DNA of 64,000 nucleotides, from the NCBI RefSeq assembly GCF_041296385.1, contig NC_091015.1, positions 87,962,004 through 88,026,003 of the forward strand. Direction: 5' to 3'. Source of the stretch: Aphelocoma coerulescens. Its lineage: Eukaryota; Chordata; Aves; Passeriformes; Corvidae. Below, one piece after another: positions 13,083 to 26,303 of the stretch (within the stretch, counting starts at the first letter, position 1; the number at the start of each line of letters is the position of its first letter). The position numbers and the translations under genes are program-made. Below the pieces are notes generated by a model. That model did no database searches. It worked only from the letters and a program-made list of their open reading frames with translations, and had not been told where the DNA came from.

Positions 13083-13315
13083 CACTCTGCTGAGCCAGGT
13101 AGGGAATGTGTGTATGTGTACATGTATTCCAGAAAGGGAAGGAGTCCTGCCAGCTACAACCATCTCAGTCATAGCTAAATGCTGTATCCTTTGCCTGCCA
13201 GATAGGAGTGATTGGTGGAGATGCATCAAATGGACCACCAGCACATGTCTTGGTGAGAATAATGGAATGGGAGAAGCCCCTTTATGCTGAAAATGTGGCT
13301 CTTTCTGGGGAACAC
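13083..13315 (-). other. Splice-flanked open segment, phase-incompatible with the main gene
   Basis: The minus strand has an acceptor (TTTCATTTGCTGAGACCTACAG) and, 233 nt later, a strong donor (AGAGTG|gtaaga). One frame is open throughout (two bases plus 77 codons); the other two stop. The peptide is His-rich and odd (…HVLVVHLMHLHQSLLSGR…). It starts in phase 1 and ends in phase 0, so it cannot sit between 37328-37485 (ends phase 2) and 7949-8141 (starts phase 2) without shifting the frame. It could be a lncRNA exon, an alternative or poison exon, or chance. Confidence 0.3.
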
Positions 13316-15050
13316 CTGTAGGTCTCAGCAAATGAAAAAAAGTGGCTCTGATTTGCAAACAAGTATGAAGAAAATAATTTTCCCTGATTACACACAGTGG
13401 AACATTTCTAAAAATATCAGTGCTCATGTCTCAGTAACACAGTTATTATTTTAATTGCAATATTAATATTCTAATTATACTTTTTTTTTTTTTTGGCTTT
13501 ACAGTCATCCTTAAAAGACTTCTACTCTACCCTATGCATAGATCAGAGCCTCAGTTTTTACTATAGCATTTTCTTTGCATGTGGTATTATTTCAAAACCC
13601 AGACTAAAATATCTATGATCTTTTATACTTAAAATTTCCTTAAAATTAGAGTTGAGTCAATTATCTTCCCTCGTGTGTACCATATATCATATACAAGACA
13701 ATCTTGTAAAAAGGGAGATTTAGCTACAGTTTCCTAACCATGACTCATCAGCCATTTCTATGAAGATACTTAGTCCTATTTGTTTTTCATTTATGGGATG
13801 CATGGAAAACAGTCTTCTTTGGGAAAAGTTGTGGGGGGAGAGTTTGTAGGTGATAGAAGAGAACATGATAGAATAGCTCATGAAGGTGTACACTTGAATT
13901 ACATTGGGTAGACTAATGTATAATTAAAGATATTAATGAAATTAAAATCTCCTGTGTCAATATAGACACATTTAAAGTTACTATGATTATTAAGGGACGT
14001 GTGTTTTTCTTAAGCTTCTTTTGGGTTTTTTTGCCTTTTTTTAAAACGGAAATAAAAACAAAGAGGCCTAGTATGTTTTTTATGAGGCCTATTGGATTTT
14101 TAAATATTACATTACTGTTGTCCTTGATAGTGTTACCTTTTCTACGAAAGGAGACCATATGTTTTCAAGGCCTTTGTGATATGTATAGAGTCACTAAAAT
14201 TGGCTGAACACTATCTGTTGAAAAATATCATAAACAAATAGTGCTATGTCCTTGATGTTAACTTTTTCTCAAATATTCCTTCTTCAGAAATTTTTCCTTG
14301 AACAAGTCAAATTGCTTCCATGTTAAAAGTTTATATTACACAGTGTGTGTGATATATAGTATAGGTATTCTACAGAAAGAACACACACTAGCATTTGGAA
14401 TTTTACATGATGATTATGACATATTCAATGTAATGTAAGTATGGCAACCATGATGAAAGTGTGAACTGAATTTTTAGGTTGGGTGTCATCTGTTAAAGGA
14501 TATATAATTCCAGTGGAAACCAACTTTTCATCTAATCCACTTTCTCCTGGAAACTACTGAGAATCTACTGATTTTACTGTAGATTGTTTTGTTTTGGTTT
14601 TATTACCTTTTATATATTATTGAATTAAAAATATCAAACCTAATTATTTCAAAGATCCAGGTATAATCTATGGAAGTCTGTACTTTGACAAAAATGGCCT
14701 GAAATAAGTTTCTACAGCAGACAACCATGAAAATTCTTATCTTAGCAAAGATTAAGAAATGTTAGGCATGTATATGAGTGCCGATTTTTAATAACATAAA
14801 GGCTTTTCATATTCTGACCAAAGTACTGTGCAAAAAGGTGAGAAGGAAATGAGATTTGTCAAATATTTATTTTCAGTATTTACCTGACTTTCAATTGATC
14901 ATGCTAGTCTGTATTCTCTTACAATAATTTAATTATGTATTGCAGAAGTATTTATCCAACCATACCAGGTAATAGCTTGAGAAAGTTCAGGTAGAAAAGT
15001 TCTGGCTATTTATAATGATGAATAGCTGATTTTACAAAGTTAAAATATTC

Positions 15051-15087
15051 TGTGGAAATACATTGATTTCATCAATGTATTTCTACA
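15051..15087. repeat. 17-bp hairpin with a 3-nt loop
   Basis: TGTGGAAATACATTGAT, loop TTC, then ATCAATGTATTTCTACA. Pairing is complete apart from one G·T. It could be a cruciform or a decayed palindrome; no gene is assigned. Confidence 0.8.
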
Positions 15088-18000
15088 GTATCTTGGCTTA
15101 AGACCAGAAAATCCAGGTACTTAATAATGTAAAATAAAAACTAGGCTGAGAAGTCAGTCAGTTCTCACATACAGTAAGTTAAAGAGTTTGCAGAGCATCA
15201 TCCTTCTTGATGTCTGAGATTTTTTGCAGTGTTAATGAGTGAAAATGTTTTGATACAGTGACATTTAGGATTAAATTATTAAGGCTATGTTTTACAGCAG
15301 ACACATCTTTTCATGAAATTTCTTATTTATATCTTGTATTTTTTGTATCTGATATTTTCTATTCAAACACTTTAAGGAAGTTAGCACAATTACCGAGGGG
15401 AACAGAATGATTATCAAATTTGTAATATAATTTCTGAACTAAATGGACCTACAGCAGAATACCTTTTTTTCCAAAGTTTGACCTTTGGCATATAGCCAAA
15501 GAAGGTAGTAATTGTAAGTATGTTTAGAGTTAATTTTAACATGATTTTTTTTTTCTTGTAGTTTTTACTTCTGTCAATAGCTCAAAGTTCCAAGAGCTCA
15601 ATATTCTGTGTCCAGAACTGTCTGTAAACAAATGCTTAGGGAAGAAATATATAAATAGGATAGGCCTATATGAAACTTTTTCTAATCTTTTTTCAGCCTT
15701 AAGATGTTCTCAGATACCAGATGTGGTATCCATGTACCTCGTAACCATCAATGTATCTCTCTTCCATTTTCCCTGTTGAATCCATGCAAATTTTATGTAT
15801 CTACAGCAACTGGTTTTTTTTACATTTTTTTAAGCCATCTCCCTGAAGCATCTACTTTTATTTTTTGGAGTCTGGTTCCTACAAGCCTCATTTCATAAGC
15901 CTTCATTCTTGGAAGACTGTGAATAATCAGTCATTATCTATCCTCTACATGCCATACATTTATTATATAGTGTGACATATCTGTCTAAACTAATTCTTTC
16001 TGTGTAAAGCTTTATTTACTTTGATAATCCTTCTCATTTTTCTGTCTTGCTATACTACATTCTTTTTAAGATGGGGGACCACAACTGAACACCATTGTTT
16101 TACAAAATCCACAATTCCCATGAGTAAAGGAATCATATTTGTCTGTTCTTTTTTGTTGTTTTTCCCTTAAATCCTCCTCACATTTCTTAACATTTGAGTA
16201 GAATTGTGAATTACTTTTAAAAAGAAAACTGGCTGTCTCCTGGAAAGTTTCCTATTAAAAACTTATGAATTTGGTCTTAAATTTTTATTGAGTAACTCAG
16301 TATCCATTATTTTATTTGTGAAGCTAGAATTGAATTTTTTTTTTTAACTTGCATTTTAAATTTATCTTCATTCACTTTTGGTTCAACTGATAATCATGGG
16401 GATTTTTAGAGTCTTTCTACACTTTTCTGCAGTCAATTCTTGTCCTAATTATGTGGGTAACAGTGTCAACAGCACACTTTCACACTTTGCTGTGAATTTT
16501 CTGTTTCGTTTACTAATTTATGTAATTTAGTGACAGTTTATATTTTCAGTATCATAGAACAATACATTTGGATATTTTTCTTAAATATTTATTGAAGAAC
16601 AAGTGCTCAGTGTTCTTTTTAAGGTAAAATACATCCTGAACAGACCTTGTGTTCTCAAATTCAGTACTAAAATTACTGCCAAAAACACACAACAAACTCT
16701 AAGTGAAAAATTACATCCTTCTGCAATGAACTAACCTTTTTTTCCCCCATGTTTTTCTCTATTAAATCTGTACTAGCAGGATTTGAACACCATAGTATTG
16801 AATACTTAAAAATGTGTTGTTGAGCATGGATGTAGAACAGTAAAGATATAAAAATTACTTTTATTTTTGCAAGTGGCTATTCCTTGTTCCAGCCAAGGAA
16901 GACTGGTGTTTGTGATTCTGGTTATGTACCATGAAATTTGTAATTACTCTTCAGTTTTCAGTCACTGGTTTTATAGCATGTGATAACAATTCTTTGTTAC
17001 ATAATTTGTCTTCAATTGACATTTTTTCCTTCACATTCCAGTTGCAACTGTTGCACAGGGAAAAAAATACTGTAAATCTTATGAGAGTGCACCAGTCCTA
17101 GGGGAAAATATTTGACTTTTACAAGCATGCAATATACAGCTTCATCAAATTTTCTTTGCGGCATTTAAAATTGAATGATACGCTAATTAATCATACATTA
17201 ATATTTATTATTTGGAAGCATGATTTTTAGCCATGTAACTTCTGTAGAATTTCTTGGTTGTCTCATGAACATGAAATTAATATGGAATGGTGGACAAGTC
17301 TTACTGGTTCTTGGTTTCCATGGGAAGGAAAAAAATGTTTGCCCTCTCCTGTGCCATCTGCACAATGTAGGTGAACATGGTAATAATTGCTATAGAGATA
17401 CTCCTATTTTTATGCAATAAATTTGAAAGCACTTGGATTCTTCAGCATTACATATGTATGTTTGTTTTGGCTTTTATCATCCCAAGTTGTTACATAAAAC
17501 TCTAAGACAGTTCTGGCTTGTTTGGGTACTTCTGTTCATTGCAAAGTAAATACACATCTTAGTACTGCAGTTCTGACATTTCATTCAACTTTCAAGAATA
17601 AACATGAGTCCCTCAACATGACATTTTCAAAATTTTAGATCCTAGGCCTGTTTTACTTTTATTTAAGATAAAAGGTCTTAGTTTCTGGCTGCCTGAAAGT
17701 ATGAACTAATACTAGTTAAGAAAAAACACAATTCAAGAGGAAGAAGGTGCCTTTTTCTAAAATCTCATACTTTAAATTAAAGCTGTCCTGTAATTTCTGA
17801 AAGCTTGCAGCTGTCAGTATTGAATGCTGAATCAAATTACAACTGCAATTAAAAAATAGCAAAAATAGTAGCAGGTTATTTGCAAGAAACACTTTTTCTT
17901 TGTTATAAAATCATGTCAGTTTTATGAAACCAATGTATCTGCTGAGGAGCTGCAAATGGATCATGTATGTCCTGCAAAGATAACTTCTAAAATCACTTGG

Positions 18001-19398
18001 AATCTTTCTGAAATGTTTCTCATTAATCAAACAGAATCAGTGAAGAGTTTCAGTCTAAATTTTTTAAAAATTCTATTCCGTGATAACTCTTTGACAAACT
18101 TCTACATAGCTCCTGAAGTTTCCCATCCTGACATTTACCAGGCAAGTGTAAAAATAATAGCAATGAACAATCAGTAATAGCATCCTGGATACAGCAGAAT
18201 TTTGACTACCTTTTAACTGCCTAAAAATAAATCGTCTTCTGTTAGTTTCTATGTCTAGCTTAAATTTTAAGATAAACACAAGCTGCTACTAAAGGGGAAT
18301 CTTCATTGCTCTCAACTGTTTTTCTGCCTTCTTCCTGACCAGCACTGCTGCCACTGTACAGCTGAATGAGGGGACTGCCATTCCTGAATACTGATCCTTT
18401 ATTTTGATAGTGGCTGGGGAAGGAGGTGGAAAAGAGAGTGGCTCAATAGCATCCTGAATTTAACTTGGTTCAGAGAAGTAGTGGCTTTTGAGGAGCTGTG
18501 TTTTTCTAAAACACCAACACATGAATACCCAGCTGACAGTAAGTCCCCTAATTCTCATTCCAGATGTTCATGGGCTTTAGTTTCTGAACCTGCTGTAATT
18601 ATTTTACTTTCTGAGATTTCTGAGACAAAATTGTCAAGCGCACAATTGGCTCCTGTATATCTAACACAGGAAAAGAAATACATACAGTGGAGTAACTGTG
18701 TGCTTGAGATCTTTATAACACTGTGCATGATGGTCTTCTCTAGGAGATAGATTTTCGTGGTGCAGTAGCAATTTTCAAGAATCCAAATTCTTTCAAGTAC
18801 TTTATCATTGTTGATGTTTATTTGATTTGAACTAATATATGTTTTTGTTATTCAGACAGGATTTTTTTGCTCTGCTGCCACAATGTCCTCTGCAGTAGGG
18901 ACTGAAAAAGTACTACTTTTTAAAGTAAGGACTAAAAAACCTAAAGATCTTGCTGGTCCAAAAGATAGAGGGGAATAGTGAGATTGCCTCTAAGAGTCTC
19001 ACACCCAACTGGCAGTTCTAAAAAAACTTCATGCAGTTTTCTTAATGAATAGGGCAGCTCTCCTGACAAGCCTGAGCCACTCTTCTTTGACATGAGGAGC
19101 ACAAAGTTAAAATTTCCTGCTATTACTAATAGAGCAGGACTCTTCATTCTTTTGTTTTCCAGAAAAATGAAAAATTGATTTTGAAACTGTGCATTCATAT
19201 CCCTGTGGTATTCATTATATTGGAAGTCAGGAACTACCAGCCTTCAGCAGCCATTTCATTTTTCCTTTGTATTTAAGGAAATATTCTTATTTTATTTAAT
19301 TTTTTATGGCTTGTTTTCTCCAAGCATCCTAGTTTTACAAGACTAAGTACTGCAGGATTGGGATATATTTGGCTTCATGGACAATACTAGGCATTCCT

Positions 19399-19452
19399 CT
19401 TAGTCTATGGAAATTATTAAACTGTCTTAGTCTTTGGAAATTATTAAACTGT
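19399..19452. repeat. 27-bp tandem duplication (two copies)
   Basis: CTTAGTCTATGGAAATTATT… is repeated head to tail at 19399-19425 and 19426-19452 with one mismatch (CTATGG/CTTTGG). It looks like a recent slippage or duplication event. Confidence 0.9.
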
Positions 19453-21564
19453 TTAGTGGGCCTTTTTTTGCTTGTGCCTTCCTGAATACCCACACCACTA
19501 AGGGGTCACTCAATAAAGAAAAGCAATGATATCTTTTCTGAGTCACTTATTGTTTTCTATATTGCAACAACCTTACTTAGCATAAAACCACAACTCTATT
19601 GTAATAGTGTTTTTGAAATTGCAAATAGTTTGCTAAAGAAAAAAGAAAACTTTATGCTTCTTAATTTAAATTTTTAAGCACTTTTTTGACCTTTTTCTTC
19701 CAAGTAATGATTCTGGTTAGATAATAGATTATAGTAAATGCCGTTATGATCCTCATTATTGTCCACAGTATAATAATAAAATCTTCGTTTGGCCAATCCA
19801 ATTCCTTGTTTTAAATTGATTGCCAATACATTGGGTGTTGGATTGAAAGAACTAGGACATTTTATATTGTATGGAGTAAAACAGTTAGCTATGATTAAGG
19901 ATCTACATAAGTATCTTTTGCCTTGGGGTTTTTTATTTGGTTTCTTTAATGGTGAGAGGATTATGCATAATGATTCTAATAGTGTTCTGGAATGTTCTCT
20001 CAAACATTATTCCGAAAATGTCAAAGAAAACTCTATAAAAAATTAATTAAATGAAGGTGTGAAAGCAGAGATGAGGCATGCAGTCAGTCCTTCTACATAC
20101 AATTTCTTTGGTCTCAAGGGAGTCACCTGGGACTAATTCAGACATGTCTTTCTATACCAAAATAAGACTGTTTAACCTCATAAGCTTAATTTATTTGCAG
20201 CTTAAAATGCTGGTTTCTTCATATATTTAGTATAAATTTAAAAAATATCTATACTCTTATAAAATGTCAAAAGAAGTGCTACCTTTACCTCACTTACACT
20301 TTGTAAAAAGTCAAAACTTGGGGTCTGTAAAAGCACAAACTGCAAATGGAAACAATATAGAATTTTGAATGATGAATCGACAAGGACATATTGATCCACT
20401 GTGAAAGCAGATGACAGCTCAGGCTTGTGAAGTGTGTAGCTCTGAGCTCATGTGTGATGCTGTAATGCGTCCTCTCCTCACTCAAGTGTACTCACCTAAC
20501 TTAGCATGATGACATGAAGAACTCCCTCTTCCGAAGTCTTGTGACATGGACAGGGCAGTGATGCAGGATTTTAAGCAAGAGAGAAGCAGTCACCAGGTAC
20601 AGGGTGCTGCCTCCTCCTCTTTAGTAACTTGCATACAAGTACAATTCCAGCAGAGTGACAGACTGCAGTCAGGGGCCATAAATGTGGTCAGGGGTCCGGA
20701 AGGATTGTACAGTGCTGTGCTCACTATTCATGTGTTCATTGATTAGAATTTATTGGAGGAATCTTTGAATTATAATAGAGTTTCATTACTGATTCCTGAT
20801 CAGTTAATACTGTTGGTTGTATGACACAGAACTACATATATATATAAAAACCCTTTCTTCATTTAACCATCTCAGGCATTTTCTACAGTAATAATTATGC
20901 TTTTGAAGATAAAATGGCTGTGATTTCATTATTATTTTCAAGCTTCTACTGTAAAAAACTACAGGGTATAAAGAGAACAGAGAGAAATAATGTCTGAACT
21001 TTCACTTCAAGTTTTGGGTCTTTTTACATTGCCATAATATTTTAGTTCCTTGCATAGTATAATAACATACATTGAAGGTGTGATGTTAATACTGTTTTGA
21101 ATCACCTTTGGAATTAGGTGTGTGTAAATTATCTTACTGAATAAAAGTATCAATTTCTGTGGCTTTTTAAGAATTAATCTTTGGTTGCTGGCTAAAAGAA
21201 GCATGCTAAGAATATTCTACAAAAGGAATTTTTTTGTTTTAAGTTTTAGTTGTTTTTAGATTAACCTTCTCAAATGTTATTGTGCAGTTGAGTTTTGTGT
21301 TGACAATTTTTAACTTGTTTGTAGGAGCTGCAGAGAAAGGGAAAATTAATAGCTGGCAAATGGAGGTTCAGTGAAGTCTGGAAAATAAAATTCAATAAGA
21401 AGGGGAAAATGGGTGTATTTATCTTAAAATCAGTGCCAATTAGTATATTCAAGAATTAAAATAATTTAAATAAATACAAAACAAATATTAGGATACATGG
21501 AGTAGACCACTGGCGACATCATTCTAGACCATCTGCAGAACGAAAAAACTGGCTATCCAGGTTT

Positions 21565-21569
21565 TGCTT
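21565..21569. repeat. Left target-site duplication TGCTT
   Basis: It is identical to 22235-22239 on the far side of the solo LTR and directly abuts the TG terminus. Confidence 0.9.
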
Positions 21570-21721
21570 TGTCTTGGTTTGAAAGACAGGTGTCTGCTAA
21601 GGAAGGCAGGAGCCTCCCTTGGAATGGCAGATGCAACCCCCCTTCCCTCCAAGTTATTATAATTTTGAAATCAGGGGGCTTTCAGGCAAAGATATGGGAA
21701 ATAGGAATAACAGTTCTTTAC

Positions 21722-21750
21722 TAATATATATATATATATATATATAAATA
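21722..21750. repeat. (TA)n microsatellite inside the antisense LTR
   Basis: About 12 TA units, absent from the sister LTR. Confidence 0.9.
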
Positions 21751-22083
21751 TAAACAAGGCAGGAAAAAAGAAAACAAAACAAAACTGATTTAAACTGACA
21801 GGGTCAGATATGACCTGACCCTGTTAGTCAGGGTAGCAGTAGCAGTCCAATAAGGTGGTGGCTGCAGTCCTCCTGAAGTGAATGGATGTGGTTCTGTTGA
21901 AGCAGTGATCCTGTGTAGAAAGATCTGGTCTTCCTCACAAGGTCCAGTGGTAGGTATGTAGCTCTTGTCCTCTGGAAAATCCGGTAGGAAAAAGGCTGCT
22001 TGTGGTCTACAGAAGTCACAGTTTATATCCAGGATGGGATGCTTGGTTTCTCCCTCTGGGTGGAGCATCTCACAGTGGAATGA

Positions 22084-22090
22084 TGAGTCA
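22084..22090 (-). promoter_or_regulatory. AP-1-like site in the antisense LTR
   Basis: TGAGTCA on the plus strand reads TGACTCA in the LTR sense and matches the position of the 29004-29010 site in the related LTR. Confidence 0.35.
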
Positions 22091-22234
22091 TGAGATAAGG
22101 CACTGATGGGCCATTAACAGGACATAGTCTTGAGGGAGGAGGCCGGGAGCACTGCCCCAGCTGGTTTTAACAGCTCATGAAGATGGTGATAGAATACATG
22201 CTTGTGGGCACATCTTACACTGTAACCTAGGACA

Positions 22235-22239
22235 TGCTT
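22235..22239. repeat. Right target-site duplication TGCTT
   Basis: Right copy of the 5-bp duplication next to the CA terminus of the antisense solo LTR. Confidence 0.9.
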
Positions 22240-22366
22240 CTATTTCCTAAAATGGCTTTTAAAATATGGCTGAAAAACTATATTCACAGTCAAAGTTTCA
22301 ATTTCTGGTGATAAAGAGAAGAAGCTTTCTGCACAGCAGAGGTGATACTCCAGTAACTGGAGTGTT

Positions 22367-22477
22367 GGTGGTTGTTTTGTTCAGGTTTTTTTGGTTAGTT
22401 GGTTGGGTGGTTTGTTGTTTTTTTTTTTTTTTTTTGTTTTGGTGGGTTTTTGTTTGGTTTTTTTTTGGTTTTTTTTT
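22367..22477. repeat. T/G-only low-complexity tract
   Basis: More than 100 bp of almost only T and G (GGTTTTTTTGG-type runs, one T17). The open frames on both strands are low-complexity artefacts. Confidence 0.9.
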
Positions 22478-22829
22478 AAACATGGTTTCAACCTTGTTTA
22501 TATGAATCAAGGAGAAGCTAGAGTTTTCAAAGGCTTGAGGATGCTGTTATGCTGAATATGCCCACAAATTTTGTTGTATTGAGCAGAAAGAAAGTTTCCT
22601 TTCTAAAATATGAGTACAGATGTGTGCATGCACCTCATTTCCTCAACAGAAGAGATCAGAATAATAGAGAAAAGAAGTTGCTGTTCTTTTACTTTTATCT
22701 AGTACGACGCTGGTTAGGTTTAAAAATAAAGATTACTGACAGACACTGTTCCTTTAAACTAAATTAAAGACTACAATTTTTGATATTACAAGGTTTAGAT
22801 GTGACGGAAAATAGTTCAGAGAAGACTGA

Positions 22830-22882
22830 CAGTAGCTTTAAAAATATGTGGGTTTAAAAATAAAACATATTTAAAGCTACTG
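22830..22882. repeat. Inverted repeat, about 18 bp with a 15-nt loop
   Basis: CAGTAGCTTTAAAAATATGT (22830-22849) is the near-perfect inverse of ACATATTTAAAGCTACTG (22865-22882), with extra A residues on one side. Confidence 0.75.
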
Positions 22883-25500
22883 ATATCAGGTGCATCTATG
22901 TCACTGCACCATACTGAGGTGAGAAAATACATAAACATTATGGAGTAATTAAATACATAGTTTCTTTTTTTTTTTTTCTCAGGGCAGGAAGGAAGCAATC
23001 AATGGGGTCTCATCTGCTATGAATGATTAAAGTCACCATGTTTTCTCCATATGGGAAAAAGCAGATGAACGTTTACCTTCATCCCAGTAGCAACATGAAA
23101 AATTCATTTAAGTATTTTTGGTTAAATTTTAGCTAACAAAGGAAAGTATATCTTTTCAAAGTTTTAAATGCTGTAATTTAACACCACAAACATAAAGATA
23201 AAATATATCTAAGAGTGGTATATGGCATGCTCTTTTACTTAAATGATTTATTAAGACTGTTGTCATGTAGAACATAATATACTTTGGCCAAAACTGCTTT
23301 GTACTAGATTTTATGAACAGCTTGAAGTACTTAGTAGAGAAAATATATCTAGACAAATATTCTAAATCAAGTAGGAAGGAAGGAAACAAAATGTGGGACA
23401 TCAAGAAGGAAGAGTAAAAGAAGCATGGGGCAGGAGCGTCTTTGGGAGCAAGACAACATCATTTGCATCAATTTCAGATTTTGGTCGTTTAACACCATAA
23501 CTTTTGTGTGCCCTTCTTGTCTGTGTCTGAACAATCAAGTGCTGGAGTTGGAGCACTAAAATGTTAGAGCAGAGCCCTCACCAGAGTAGGGGGGAGAAAG
23601 AGAGAGGAGAAAGGTTATCAGAGTCACATTGTCCTACCTGAAAGAAAGATGAACATCTTTTACTTTCTGGAGATGAAGGAAAATCTGATGGGAAGAGGAA
23701 AGGAGGAGGAAAAGGGAAAAGTTCGTCCTCTCTTTGAACTTGAAAAAAGAGAGAATAATCTCTTTGCTGGAATAGGAACTATCTCCCATGTCTGAAAGAG
23801 TAAGTTCTTTACTACTAAAACCTATCATGCATTGTTGATACTTCTTTGGCATGTTGCAATACTAGAATAATCATGGTGGGTAGGTTAATGCCACATTTAT
23901 TTTCATGATTAAGTCCATGCCAACCATAGCTCTTCATGGTTAAATGATATAATTCACTATTCATGATTTAATAGTGTGTATTCATGACAGCATTTTGTGA
24001 GTATGCGTAATCAGTTGGTTCATAGCAGAGATATTTGGAATTAGTAATGTTTAATTCATATGAGAAACACAAAAAATATCAAGAAATTTAATATATTGGT
24101 AATCCAGAGTCTTATAGTCTTCTTCAGTTTGCCTACTCAAAGTAAAACTTTTTTGTTTTTTTTTTTACATTTTGCACAGTATCAATAATTCATGATTTTT
24201 CTTAACATTATGGAGCTTGAGGAGTTTTCTCTGACAATTGAGAAGTATGTTGTTGAGCATAATCTCAGATATAAATGACAGAATATCCTTCTCTATCCTT
24301 TTCTTCTGCTCCTAATCTAATGAATGTAGAATTTCTATAAGTTATAAAGTCTCCTTTTGATACTCCAACATTAATATTATTTGAGGGAAGAAACACATTT
24401 GGTCTAAAAATGTCCACTGTGGTAGAGGATGAAACTAAGGGCTTTTCATTTAGTGTGGCACTTTTTAAATTATCTGGACTAGGATTGTTTTTGGGAATTG
24501 TGAAAGTAACACAATCAGAATGTGGGTATGTTTAGCTGAGCATAAACAAGATAATGTTGAGCACTATGGTCTATGACAAGTATCATGCACTGAAGAGTCT
24601 TAATGATTTTCTAGTTCAGAGTTGGCCTTTAAGATTTATTACTGCTGTGATATTTAAGTAGTAAACACTACTGAACATGCAGAATCAAATAAGAGCATTG
24701 AAAGAATTTAATAAAGTAAATAATTACCAAAATTAATGAAGTGCTTAGAGTAAAATATAACTTCATTTGGACATTTAATTCAGGGAGAAAAAGTAAATCT
24801 TCTTCTTGTAATGTTTTTCTAAGTGAAGTAATTACACTGTTGTATCACAAATGTACTACATTCATCATTTTGTTTTTCCTGCATGTTTTGTCAGTGTTGA
24901 AAACAATTATTATTTCCAGTGAAAAAGATGCTGCAATTCAGTTATTTTTCTGAGAGGGTTATGTTGTCTGCTCTATAACAGCAGACAATTTTAATTAACA
25001 TGTTTTGTAATTCATTGAAAATTAGAAGAATTAATACAGAGGACAATAAATGTCATTCAGAGGAAGTCAGTTTACATGCAAAATATGAGTCAAGTATTGT
25101 AGTAGAAAAATAAAAAAAATTCACACAACTCTAATAAAATAATTTATCTTCTATATAGCTGAATGTTCAGTGGAAGTCTAATGTGTTTTCTTTAAACCAA
25201 TTAATTTGTGTTAATTGTCAGTCACACACACAACACAGAAGCACAGATCATATTAATATTAGCCTGTGTATTTTTTTTTAATGACTGCCCATTTAGATGA
25301 CGAATTGTGTGCATTTGCTTTACGACTTGTATTCCTTTTATAAAAATTTTTAGCAGATAGCCAAGAATTGTGAGGGACCCATAAAGATGACAAGAAAATG
25401 CTACTATCTGCCAGAATTTTAACTGTTTGATTCTAAATAAAGGATGTATAAATGCTAACTGTTTTTACTGTTGACATATGTGCTGTCTTCCAACACTTAC

Positions 25501-25790
25501 CGATCATGGGAAGTCTTCCACAATCTGTGGTTTCAATTTCATCAGTTTGATAAAAGTTTACTGGTATCAAGTGGTGAACAGTCACACATAGCCCCATTCT
25601 TCCTGGTCCTGCATTCCAAAAGCACTTCATCCCCCTGTTTCTGGACCTATTTGACTCTGACTTACAGGACATGTAAAGTCTCAAAGGCCTGTATCTCTTG
25701 GGACTTGCATCATACCCTGGGCTTTGTGTGATTCCCCAAAGCCTCCATTCCTTAGGGAAGGATGACTCTTCTTCCTTTTAGTAATTAGAC
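25501..25790 (-). other. GC-richer exon-like segment with strong donor
   Basis: A minus-strand donor CCCATGATCG|gtaagt ends a stretch of about 90 open codons, preceded by a weak acceptor (TCTAATTACTAAAAG). The region is visibly less AT-rich than its flanks. One frame reads …GRMGLCVTVHHLIPVNFYQT; a second has a short protein-like run (GDEVLLECRTRKNGAMCDC) ended by stops. It leaves phase 1, which does not fit the 7949-8141 exon. The upstream boundary is a guess. Alternatives are a decayed retrocopy or an old repeat. Confidence 0.2.
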
Positions 25791-26303
25791 AGTAGACTGA
25801 TTTTTTTTCCCACTGTGGAAATTAATCTGTGATTATTCATGAAATATATTTTTCTTTACGGTGTTTTGCTTTGGTTTTATTTGGATAAGAATAAAACTTT
25901 ACCCATTACAACCTTCCTTTTAAATAAATAGCTTTCCTATTATCTTCTAAAGCTACTTTTGAATTCAAATTCTGTTTATGTAGACAGCAGCCTAGTTGGA
26001 TTGTTTAGCCCCTTTAGGTATGTGCATCTCAAAGAGGAGTATCAAAGCAATATTAATTTGTTGAATTTAAACTTATATTTCAGGTTATTACAGATTATAG
26101 CCCGGCCCTGTGTGTTCCAATAATAAAGGAATCTAGTATTTCCATACAGTCTATGAGGTAGATTTGACCCATAATGCTCTGTTGTTTAAAAAGCAATTAC
26201 AGATTAAATTTATATTTACTTAGTAATAACATAATTAAAATGTACTCAACATAAAGCAATATGATCTTAAGTATATGCAGTTACCTACAACTTCTGTCAA
26301 AAA

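Larger units (their letters stand above)
21570..22234 (-). mobile_element. Solo LTR of a passerine-type endogenous retrovirus (antisense)
   Basis: This 665-bp element starts TGTCTTGGTTTGAAAGACAG and ends AACCTAGGACA on the plus strand, with TG…CA termini. Both flanks carry the same 5 bp, TGCTT (21565-21569 and 22235-22239), a perfect target-site duplication. Its reverse complement matches the element at 28815-29365 over long blocks such as TGAGATGCTCCACCCAGAGG and GCATCCCATC. No gag, pol or env sequence is present, so it is an LTR left by recombination. A TA microsatellite (21722-21750) interrupts it, which helps explain its greater length. A 5-bp duplication fits ERVL-like elements, but class is an inference. 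Confidence 0.93.

Noticed and set aside
18941..19198. Minus-strand frame with LLVIAGNFNF resembling a LINE endonuclease motif
   Set aside because: The surrounding sequence does not continue the CR1 endonuclease pattern; a single short resemblance is not enough.
21790..22068. Antisense 92-codon frame
   Set aside because: It lies wholly within the solo LTR; LTRs of this type do not encode a protein there.
22266..22510. Open frames rich in Phe/Trp or Lys/Asn-Gln
   Set aside because: Low-complexity T/G tract, not protein.
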